In this document: positions 1 through 6,355 of the stretch, one piece after another
Numbering within the stretch: position 1 is the first letter of the stretch
Layout: every line of letters begins with the position of its first letter
Origin: an uncultured Verrucomicrobiales bacterium
Lineage (GTDB): Bacteria; Verrucomicrobiota; Verrucomicrobiia; Limisphaerales; JACDHS01
Reading direction: 5' to 3'
NCBI GenBank assembly: GCA_937983475.1
Contig: CALJZV010000546.1
Span: 1-10,168 of the forward strand
DNA: 10,168 nucleotides
Made by a program: the position numbers and the translations under genes
The notes under the pieces: model-generated
Seen by the model: only the letters and a program-made list of their open reading frames with translations
Told to the model about the DNA's origin: nothing
Database searches by the model: none

Positions 1-567
1 AAAGAGCGGAAGCGCCCCAATCCGCACGAAGATGGGCCGTTTCCAGATGAACAAAAAATAAAGCATCACCAGCACCGGCACAATGCTGTGCCCCAAGGCG
101 TTGGGGTTGTTGTAAAGGGAGGTGTTGAACACCAGGCGGTGCTGCATGATGCCATGAGTGATGTCATAGGAATAGGTCGGATCGAAGCCGTATTCGCTCA
201 GCACTGCCAGCCCTGCCAGCACGAAAATCATCACCGCCCACCACGTCATGAATCGCCGCACCCGGTCCAGGTTGGACAAGGCCAGAACCGTGACTGCGTA
301 AAACAGGTACAGCGTGTAAACGGACTTGAAGGTGTCCATCTTGTCCGGCGCCGCTATGACGATCCACAGGCAGTAGAACAGCATCATCCAGTCATGGGGC
401 GTCTTGAACAATTCCTTGAGAGTGAATCCCCGGGGGCGCATGAGGATCGAAATGATCGCAAAGGCCATGATCAAGGTCACCGGCTTCAATGGCTGGATCG
501 CGGCTATCCACTCCTGCGGACGGATGTAGTAGAGGATCAGGAATAGTGTCAGCGAGGCGAAGTCCAC
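1..567 (-). CDS. O-antigen ligase/polymerase-type membrane protein, N-terminal part (runs off left edge)
   Basis: The open frame gives 189 residues and is still open at base 1, so the C-terminal half is missing. Hydrophobic segments lie at about residues 4-14, 30-43, 60-72, 83-98 and 107-123, with another at about 161-174 after the motif NNPNALGH (residues 153-160). That Asn-Pro-Asn-x-x-Gly-His pattern, together with YYIRPQEW near the start, is typical of the O-antigen ligase (Wzy_C/WaaL-like) superfamily, inner-membrane proteins that polymerise or transfer lipid-linked glycans on the periplasmic face. An in-frame stop at 591-589 region blocks extension upstream, so the first usable start is the GTG at 567, 21 bases after the stop of the family 4 glycosyltransferase gene; an AAGGAA stretch sits somewhat far upstream. 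The sequence does not say whether it polymerises repeat units (Wzy) or ligates the glycan to an acceptor. Family assignment is fairly sure; the start is less so. Confidence 0.82.
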   Translation of the reverse strand, partial: MDFASLTLFLILYYIRPQEWIAAIQPLKPVTLIMAFAIISILMRPRGFTLKELFKTPHDWMMLFYCLWIVIAAPDKMDTFKSVYTLYLFYAVTVLALSNLDRVRRFMTWWAVMIFVLAGLAVLSEYGFDPTYSYDITHGIMQHRLVFNTSLYNNPNALGHSIVPVLVMLYFLFIWKRPIFVRIGALPLF

Positions 568-588
568 AGGCGGTTCACAGTTCCTTGT

Positions 589-1719
589 TCATTTTGTTTG
601 AGGACGCCCGGCAACTTCACGATAAAGCCGCGCATAGTTTTCCACCATCGCGTCCAGGGAAAAACGGGCCATGACGTTTTTCCGGGCCATTTCCCCCATT
701 GTAGCCAATTTATGCTTCTCAACGAGCACTTTTTGAAGGTTGCCCACCAATTGGGCATCCGCCTCCATGCCGGCAATCACACCGTCGCCACCGCTGGAGA
801 TCACTTCGCCGTTGCCACAGGTGTTATTGGCCAACACCGGCGTGCCGCAGGACATTGCCTCCAGCACTGCATTGGACAACCCTTCGTTCACCGAAGGCAC
901 CACCAATAGGTCCATGGCCCGGTAATAGGGAGGAAGATTGTTTTGAAAGCCCACCAAATGGATTCGGTGGGCGTGCGGACTTGCTTCGACCAGGGCCTGG
1001 ACGCGGTCCTTTTCGGGCCCACCGCCGCCGACCACCAGTAAACGGAGGTCAGGAATCTCGGAGGGCAGGCGACTCAAGGCGCCAATGAGAACCGCATGCC
1101 GCTTAAATGGTCCAAACCGGCCGACGACGCCCAGCATCAGGCCGTTCTCCGGCAATCCCAACTGACGACGCGCGTCCTGGCGTGATCCCGGGCAAAATCG
1201 GGCGCTGTCCACACCGTTCATCACGGTGACAATTTTCTCTTCGGGCAATCCCAGCGACACCAATTGCTGGCGCAATCCTTCGGAAACGGTGTGAACCTTC
1301 CGGCAGAATCGATAAAACTGGCGGCGCTGCTTCAAGCGTCTTGGCTGGCACTCCTCGTCGGTCAGCAGGCTGTGCTCCCCTTGCAAAAGGGGTGCGAGTC
1401 TGCCCAGGCCCGTGGCCAGACCGCTGTAAATCAGCGGCCCCAGATTGTGAGAATGAACCACATCAGGCTTGAGGCGGATTATGGCTTTGGCCAAGGCGAG
1501 TGTCGCTGAAAGTGAAAAGCCTGTGTTTCTGCCCAGAGCGAAAATTTTTGACGGATCAGGCATTCGCTCCGCAAAGGCGCCCGTTTTATTGAGGCAACAG
1601 ACGTGGATGTCAAAATCGTCGGGGCGCAATGCCTTGGCGACGTTGACGACACCATTCTCCATCCCTCCCGGCTCCAGGGAAAAAACGACGTGCAGGATTT
1701 TAATCGGTTTGGAAGGCAT
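589..1719 (-). CDS. Family 4 glycosyltransferase (GT-B fold), exosortase-associated style
   Basis: This 376-residue protein is a cytoplasmic retaining-type glycosyltransferase that would add a sugar from a nucleotide donor to the growing lipid-linked repeat unit. The N-terminal Rossmann half opens with KILHVVFSLEPGGMENG, including the glycine loop at about residues 16-23, and has HSHN at 89-92. The C-terminal donor-binding half has VVGRFGPFKRH (198-208, with the Arg201/Lys206 pair usual for phosphate contact) and the family EX7E motif at Glu279-Glu287 in NEGLSNAVLEAMSCG. Length is normal for GT4. The N-terminal pattern (LHVV.SL..GG.ENG.VN) resembles the GT4 subgroup found with PEP-CTERM/exosortase EPS loci; I infer this from memory of that group. 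Donor and acceptor sugars cannot be read. It starts 27 bases after the GT2 stop and is followed closely by the ligase/polymerase gene, consistent with one operon. Confidence 0.93.
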   Translation of the reverse strand: MPSKPIKILHVVFSLEPGGMENGVVNVAKALRPDDFDIHVCCLNKTGAFAERMPDPSKIFALGRNTGFSLSATLALAKAIIRLKPDVVHSHNLGPLIYSGLATGLGRLAPLLQGEHSLLTDEECQPRRLKQRRQFYRFCRKVHTVSEGLRQQLVSLGLPEEKIVTVMNGVDSARFCPGSRQDARRQLGLPENGLMLGVVGRFGPFKRHAVLIGALSRLPSEIPDLRLLVVGGGGPEKDRVQALVEASPHAHRIHLVGFQNNLPPYYRAMDLLVVPSVNEGLSNAVLEAMSCGTPVLANNTCGNGEVISSGGDGVIAGMEADAQLVGNLQKVLVEKHKLATMGEMARKNVMARFSLDAMVENYARLYREVAGRPQTK

Positions 1720-1746
1720 CTCGATTTGAGGCCGGAGCGGGTTGGT

Positions 1747-2682
1747 TTAAGAGGGTTTGGGAAGCCCCGCAACCAATTCCCGCGCGAATCGCATGAGACT
1801 GCGAAGACGGAACAGGGGCGGTTCATTCAGCCGGTCCGGGCGCGGGAAAAACGGCCATAACAGAAACGAGCAGAGAATCTGGCGGAGCGCCTCCCCGCAC
1901 CGCCCCTCATCGCGGTAACGCCAGGAATTCTGGAAATAGTAAAATGAAAACACGCGCATCCAGAAAAGACGGTCCCGGTGCGGCACCAGTTCCGCCTCAT
2001 ACGCCTTGGCTAGCACCCGCCGTATGTTGGACTTCATCCGGTCGGCGTGCTTGCTCATGTTGTGGGGATGCCTCCGAATCAATGACAGGCGCTCACCCAC
2101 CATGTAAACGCGGAATTTTGCGGAGATCCGAATCCAAATGTCCCGGTCCTCGGAACTGCGAAGGGTTTCGTCATAAACGCCGCAGGTGTCAAAGGCCACT
2201 CGCTTGATGATGGCTGACGAGGACGTAAAGCGCGTCTTGAGGATGAAGTCGCGGCACGAGAATTCCCGTTCCTCGACCGGGATGATGTTTTTAATCTTGA
2301 GAGGCTTGCTTTGCGGATCGATGTAATCGTAGTGGCAGGCGATGATGGCGAACTCCTCCGGCAGCCTCGAAAACGCCTCCACGATGCGCGAAATCATCGT
2401 CGGGCGCCACTCATCGTCAGCATCAATGAAGGCCAGATAGTCAAACTTCGCATGGCGAATGCCGGTGTTGCGAGCGGCCGAAAGGCCGGCGTTTTTCTGG
2501 TGGACGTAGCGCACCTTGTTCCCATAACGCGCCACAACCTCAGCGGTATTATCCGTGGAACCGTCGTCCACGACGACAATCTCGAAGTTGGGATAATCCT
2601 GCTTCAGGATGGAATCCAGTGTCAGCGGCAAATAATGCGCGTAATTGTAGGCTGGAATGACGACTGAAACTCCGGGCTTCAT
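1747..2682 (-). CDS. Family 2 glycosyltransferase (GT-A fold)
   Basis: This 311-residue protein is an inverting-type glycosyltransferase acting on the cytoplasmic side in polysaccharide repeat-unit assembly. The N-terminal GT-A domain shows the usual order: SVVIPAYNYAHYL (6-18), VVVDDGSTDNT (36-46) for nucleotide binding, KNAGLSAARNTGI (63-75), the DXD-type metal site FIDADDEW (85-92), and SEDRDIWIRI (177-186) carrying the likely catalytic acidic pair Glu178/Asp179. The remaining 110 residues are basic and aromatic (for example HPHNMSKHADRM, about 205-216) with a hydrophobic patch near 268-280 that might touch the membrane. The ATG at 2682 lies 30 bases after the stop of the kinase/co-polymerase gene, and I see no clear Shine-Dalgarno site. 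Fold and family are sure; the sugar transferred is unknown. Confidence 0.94.
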   Translation of the reverse strand: MKPGVSVVIPAYNYAHYLPLTLDSILKQDYPNFEIVVVDDGSTDNTAEVVARYGNKVRYVHQKNAGLSAARNTGIRHAKFDYLAFIDADDEWRPTMISRIVEAFSRLPEEFAIIACHYDYIDPQSKPLKIKNIIPVEEREFSCRDFILKTRFTSSSAIIKRVAFDTCGVYDETLRSSEDRDIWIRISAKFRVYMVGERLSLIRRHPHNMSKHADRMKSNIRRVLAKAYEAELVPHRDRLFWMRVFSFYYFQNSWRYRDEGRCGEALRQILCSFLLWPFFPRPDRLNEPPLFRLRSLMRFARELVAGLPKPS

Positions 2683-2712
2683 GCTGGCGGACGGCTTAGG
2701 AATGGGCTGAAA

Positions 2713-4869
2713 TCAGCTTTCAGAGACCGTGGTCGGTGCCTCGATCGCCTTGTAGTTGGTATAATAATTTGGAGCGTAGTAGAAATATTTGTAACGGTTT
2801 CCCAGTGAATCAAAGTCGAGGCGGTTGAGCACGAAGCCGGCAAACTTCGCGCCATTGGTCTGAAGGGACTGGATGGAGGCCTTGACGTTGCGGATGGGTG
2901 TGAAATCGCTCCAAATAACGAACAGAATACCGTCGCACACCCGCTGGATGATGGAGGTTTCGGCCAGGCCAAGCACCGGCGGAGTATCAATGATGATGCG
3001 CTGATATTTCTCCCGCAATTCCTCAATAAGCTTGTTGAAAGAGGGACTGTCGAGCAACTCGGAGGCGGAGTTCAAATGCTTGCCGCAGGTCATTAGTGTG
3101 AGATTTTCGTGGTTGGTGGAACGGAACGCTTCTTCGATGGGCCTGCGCTCGCGCAGAACGTCGCTCAATCCCGGCTTGTTGTGGGCGCCAAATAGACGGT
3201 GAAGGCGTCCGCGCCGCAGGTCGGCATCAATCAAGAGGGTTTTTTCTCCCTTCATGGCAAAAGACATCGCCAAGTTGGAGGAAACCACTGTCTTGCCTTC
3301 CTGAGGCATGGCGCTGGTGATCAAAATGACCTGCGGCAGGGTGGTCGCGTCGGAATTGAGCACAAGATTGGTCCGGATCACTCGAAAGTTTTCCTGCAAA
3401 TGATAATCCGGTTTTCGATCGTTGAGCATCAGCAGATCGCCTTCGGTTTCATCAATTTTGGGCACAACGCCGAGTCCGCGAAGGCGCAGCACCTCTTCCA
3501 CCTGCTCGACGTCAGTTACCCGGCTGTCGAGATATTCAATGAGGAAGGGGACCGCGATGGACAAGGCCAACCCCAGCAAAAGCGAGTAAATGACAAGCTT
3601 GAGACGGTGCGGCGCCACCGGAGTGGTGCGTAACGACTCGGCAAACCCAAGGTATTTCAGGGTCACGCGTTCCTTGTCGTTGCCGAAGTCGAGCATGCTG
3701 AGCTTTTTGTCCATCTCCGCGTGCATTTTCTGCCAGGCAAGCTGGCCGGAGTCATAGTTGTTGTACTCCTGGAGATATTTTTCGTGGCGGCGCGTGATTT
3801 CGTTATAGGCAGGGAGCTTGTCCTCCAGCTCGCGTTGCCTGCTCAGGAGGTTGGAGCGGGTCAGTTCAAAGCGAGTGAGAGCCACTTCCAACTCCAGGTC
3901 CAGTCCTTTGGTGACAACGTCCAACTGCTCCTTGAGCGCCTTCATGCTGCGATGGCCGGGCATGAAGGTGCGCCCCATCAATTCATATTGCTGCTGGAGG
4001 CGCCGCCTTTCCTTGTCAACCACTTCCCACGGTTTTTCCTGCGCGGCGTCCACCATTTGCGGGATAACCACCACAGGGGTCTGGCCTTCCTTTGGGACTA
4101 ATTGACCGATGTCAACACTGGATTGGAGGTCCTTTTCCAACGAGGAGAGCAAAGACAGCTTGGCCAGCGCGTCCAGGCGCCCTCCCGCGATGATCTCGCG
4201 GGCCCGATCCATCATGCCCAGCTTCTGCTTCACCAACATCAATTCGCGGGGAATTTCTTTGAGATGATTCAGTTCGATGACAATCTTGGTCAGTTCGTTG
4301 GTGTCTCGGAAGTCGTACTTGGAGTTGAAGATGGTATCCATCTTCTGCTTCATTTCGTCCATTTCTTTGGTGAAAGTTTGAATGATGGCGTCAGCTCGGG
4401 CGATGCGTTTTTCCTCCCGGTCCAAGAGATATTCCTGAATCATCGTTTCTCCCCAGTCACGGGCCCATTCGTAGCTGTAGGGCCATACTTCGATGATTAA
4501 ATTTCGCTCTGTATCCCAACCGACCTTCACTCTTTTCACATAATTTTTTGTCAACTCCCTGGCGCTGGCGTTGACCCCAAGCTTGCGGGCTGTGCGCTCA
4601 ATCAGTTGAGGGGATTCCAGCCCCATCTTGACCAGCTTGTCGGTGCTGTCCTTGTAAATATTATTATCGGTGAGAGGGCGGTCCAATGACTCAAAATCCA
4701 CCAGCACCTTCGCGTAATACACGGGCTTGGTAAAATTGTAATAGACCAGTCCGAGCAGGAGGGAGAAGCAGAACAGCAGGACGATGAGGCGGAGATGCTT
4801 GAGCGCAACCGCCAGGTACATCATCAACTCGTTCTCGGTGATGACGCTTTTCCGGGCATGGGGAATCAT
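2713..4869 (-). CDS. Wzc-type polysaccharide co-polymerase with C-terminal tyrosine autokinase
   Basis: This 718-residue inner-membrane protein should control chain length and couple polymerisation to export, as Wzc does. Domains in order: a Wzz-like N-terminus with membrane helix 1 at about 26-46; a long periplasmic, largely helical coiled-coil region (about 140-400); a proline-containing segment TTPVAPHR (415-422) before membrane helix 2 (about 424-446); and a cytoplasmic BY-kinase domain. The kinase shows the ring-forming EX2RX2R motif (Glu493, Arg496, Arg499), Walker A SAMPQEGKT (519-527, Lys526), Walker A' LLIDADLRRG (545-554) and Walker B RIIIDTPP (624-631). The tail has a cluster of seven tyrosines (693, 695, 697, 698, 702, 703, 706), the usual autophosphorylation site. 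Adaptor and kinase are fused, as in proteobacterial rather than typical Firmicute systems. An in-frame TGA two codons before the ATG fixes the upstream limit. No partner phosphatase gene is in view. Confidence 0.96.
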   Translation of the reverse strand: MIPHARKSVITENELMMYLAVALKHLRLIVLLFCFSLLLGLVYYNFTKPVYYAKVLVDFESLDRPLTDNNIYKDSTDKLVKMGLESPQLIERTARKLGVNASARELTKNYVKRVKVGWDTERNLIIEVWPYSYEWARDWGETMIQEYLLDREEKRIARADAIIQTFTKEMDEMKQKMDTIFNSKYDFRDTNELTKIVIELNHLKEIPRELMLVKQKLGMMDRAREIIAGGRLDALAKLSLLSSLEKDLQSSVDIGQLVPKEGQTPVVVIPQMVDAAQEKPWEVVDKERRRLQQQYELMGRTFMPGHRSMKALKEQLDVVTKGLDLELEVALTRFELTRSNLLSRQRELEDKLPAYNEITRRHEKYLQEYNNYDSGQLAWQKMHAEMDKKLSMLDFGNDKERVTLKYLGFAESLRTTPVAPHRLKLVIYSLLLGLALSIAVPFLIEYLDSRVTDVEQVEEVLRLRGLGVVPKIDETEGDLLMLNDRKPDYHLQENFRVIRTNLVLNSDATTLPQVILITSAMPQEGKTVVSSNLAMSFAMKGEKTLLIDADLRRGRLHRLFGAHNKPGLSDVLRERRPIEEAFRSTNHENLTLMTCGKHLNSASELLDSPSFNKLIEELREKYQRIIIDTPPVLGLAETSIIQRVCDGILFVIWSDFTPIRNVKASIQSLQTNGAKFAGFVLNRLDFDSLGNRYKYFYYAPNYYTNYKAIEAPTTVSES

Positions 4870-4880
4870 AAGTCAGTCAA

Positions 4881-4888
4881 CTTTCCTT
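4881..4888 (-). promoter_or_regulatory. Probable ribosome binding site of the Wzc-type gene
   Basis: On the minus strand this reads AAGGAAAG, a purine-rich Shine-Dalgarno-like stretch about 11-13 bases ahead of the ATG at 4869. The spacing is slightly long, but it is the only good match among the starts in this cluster. Together with the in-frame TGA just before the ATG it supports that start. Confidence 0.5.
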
Positions 4889-4966
4889 GTTTCAACAGCA
4901 CACGCATCGTCGCGCCAAATCTTGTCTTGTGTTGACGGCACTTTCATGGGCGCCTGTTGGGACAAA

Positions 4967-5000
4967 TTCGGCTTGCCCGCCCCAAGGCAAGCAAGCCGAA
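4967..5000 (-). repeat. Perfect 10-bp inverted repeat (hairpin) in the OPX-Wzc spacer
   Basis: TTCGGCTTGC (4967-4976) is matched exactly by GCAAGCCGAA (4991-5000) across a 14-base loop. A shifted register is also possible: GCTTGCC (4971-4977) with GGCAAGC (4986-4992) and an 8-base loop. In the minus-strand transcript the stem is followed only by a short TTT, so it is a poor intrinsic terminator. A partial terminator, an RNA stability element or a protein-binding site are all possible. It begins 124 bases after the OPX stop codon. Confidence 0.6.
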
Positions 5001-5124
5001 AAAGCCACCTACTTTAACTGGAAAAGCGAACTGTTAGCAATGTTTAAAAGCTGAAGAATTTCTCAGGAACCACCACAATGTCCTTGGATTAAAGAATCAA
5101 ATCCGCCCGCTTGCCACCCTGCAA

Positions 5125-6246
5125 TTACTTGATGCTCACCGGAATCTTCTGCTTGTCGCCATTCCCGCGGTCTCGCAGGACATACACTTTGCTCCGGTTG
5201 GCAAACCGGGCAAACCCGCCGGCGCGCAAAATGGCTGAATACGCGGTCAATTCGTCATCTGGCAACAGCTTGAGTGTTCCCGGGCGCACCACGTTGCCCG
5301 TCACGTAAATCACGTTTGCGAAAGCCGGAACCATGATGATGTCACCAGGGTTCAGCGACAGGTCCGAGGGCAAACCGATGCCGTCCAAGATGGCCTGAAC
5401 ATTCACCTCTTCCACCAGGGGCTGGCCGCTGACCAGGCGAAGCACTCGCACACGGGTCAAATCTGCGGATTCAGTCACTCCGCCCGAACGGAGAATGGTC
5501 GTCACAGCCGTCGGGGTGACACCTTGGGGAATTTTCCACGGCCCCGGCTGGCGGAACTCACCCGCCAGATAAATAACAGGGCCGGTGCCGGAGGTTCCCG
5601 CGTCGGGGCGTTCCACCATGACTGTGCCATCACGAATTTGCGTCTCTTGAAGCGCTTCTTTAATCGCCTTCTCTGCACCTGCCAGGTCCTTGCCCGCAAC
5701 CGGAATCCGGCCCACCCGGGGCATGATGATGTAACCGCCACGGCGAACCTGATACACGCCATTGAACGCATCGTCCTCCATGACCATGACCTCAATGGAC
5801 TCTCCGGGCACAATCAACGCTGTGTCGTAAGTGTCCTTGAAAGATCGTTGAAGGCTCTTGATGGCTGCTCGGGTTTCCTCTTCCACTTTGGCCAATTCCT
5901 GTTCGGCAGCCTTCACGCGCGATTCCATCAAAACCGACTCGCGCTTCCATTTTTCCACTTCGCCTCCTGCGCCGGCAGCGGAACTGGCCTGCAATTGGCT
6001 GTTGGCATTGGCCAACTTGCCTTGGTAATAGGCAAGTTCGCGCTCCCACAGCGCCTTTTGCTCACCCAAACGGTCCAATTCCCGCTGAAGGGCATCGGAA
6101 CTGGTCTGGCGGTGCGCTAATGCAATTTGGGCCTGCTGAAACTCTTCTTTGGTCTTTTTGTGAGCCTCAAGAGAGTCATTGGCCCGACTGGAAATACAAA
6201 GCAGGGCAACAGCAGCAGCGACAAGGATGAATGGTGACCGTTTCAT
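5125..6246 (-). CDS. Wza/OPX-family polysaccharide export protein with N-terminal coiled coil
   Basis: This 373-residue periplasmic protein belongs to the outer-membrane polysaccharide export (OPX) family. A signal peptide covers residues 1-22 with a likely signal peptidase I site after SSRA; Cys17 is in ALLC, which is not a lipobox, so unlike Wza it is probably not a lipoprotein. Residues 23-140 are charged and heptad-like, broken by an Ala/Gly/Ser stretch at 87-95, suggesting a helical hairpin. A Poly_export domain follows (about 145-212, with PGESIEVMVMEDDAFNG and GGYIIMPRVGRIPV), then two SLBB domains (about 223-305 beginning VIYLAGEFRQPG, and about 311-358 beginning VIYVTGNVVRPG). The chain stops about 15 residues after SLBB2, leaving no room for the C-terminal helix that forms the Wza outer-membrane pore. 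The neighbouring beta-barrel gene could supply the pore instead. No Shine-Dalgarno site is obvious before the ATG at 6246. Confidence 0.94.
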   Translation of the reverse strand: MKRSPFILVAAAVALLCISSRANDSLEAHKKTKEEFQQAQIALAHRQTSSDALQRELDRLGEQKALWERELAYYQGKLANANSQLQASSAAGAGGEVEKWKRESVLMESRVKAAEQELAKVEEETRAAIKSLQRSFKDTYDTALIVPGESIEVMVMEDDAFNGVYQVRRGGYIIMPRVGRIPVAGKDLAGAEKAIKEALQETQIRDGTVMVERPDAGTSGTGPVIYLAGEFRQPGPWKIPQGVTPTAVTTILRSGGVTESADLTRVRVLRLVSGQPLVEEVNVQAILDGIGLPSDLSLNPGDIIMVPAFANVIYVTGNVVRPGTLKLLPDDELTAYSAILRAGGFARFANRSKVYVLRDRGNGDKQKIPVSIK

Positions 6247-6355
6247 ATCTATAGGGGTTTTCTTTATGAAGAAAGTGGGTTTTTATTGCAAGCCCTCATT
6301 TAATGTGAAGGCTGGCTTTCAGGTTTTTTGTTCAAATTCACCTCGCGGTGGCTTT
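6247..6355 (-). promoter_or_regulatory. 109-base gap with a possible weak promoter for the OPX gene
   Basis: This AT-rich gap lies between the barrel stop and the OPX start. On the minus strand TTGCAA (6291-6286) is followed after 17 bases by CATAAA (6268-6263), matching sigma-70 -35/-10 consensus 4 of 6 each. A 6-bp inverted repeat, TTTCTT/AAGAAA, surrounds the same spot (6259-6274). A 4-bp stem CACC/GGTG (6339-6350) just after the barrel stop is too short to be a convincing terminator. The match is suggestive only. Confidence 0.25.

Larger units (their letters stand above)
4870..5124 (-). other. 255-base untranslated spacer between the OPX and Wzc-type genes
   Basis: This is the longest gap within the minus-strand cluster. 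It carries no protein-coding frame that I can support; the largest reading frame is a 24-codon ATG frame (4947-4873) ending just before the kinase start. It contains the inverted repeat at 4967-5000 and the ribosome binding site at 4881-4888. A weak promoter-like pair can be read on the minus strand (TTGCTA around 5040-5035, then TTAAAG 17 bases on), but each half matches consensus poorly, so I do not call a promoter. The gap suggests separate control or an RNA processing point between export and polymerisation genes. Confidence 0.5.

Noticed and set aside
590..592. ATG overlapping the stop of the family 4 glycosyltransferase gene (ATGA) as start of the ligase/polymerase gene
   Set aside because: That frame hits a TGA after five codons and is not the frame of the membrane protein, whose first usable start is the GTG at 567.
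4873..4947. 24-codon ATG frame ending just before the Wzc-type start (possible leader peptide)
   Set aside because: It has no good ribosome binding site, no attenuator-like run of regulatory codons and no clear composition signal. Its TGA is simply the in-frame stop that limits the kinase gene start.
5524..6120. Plus-strand frame of 198 codons inside the OPX gene
   Set aside because: It is antisense to the clear Poly_export and coiled-coil coding sequence, and the product shows only low-complexity antisense features.
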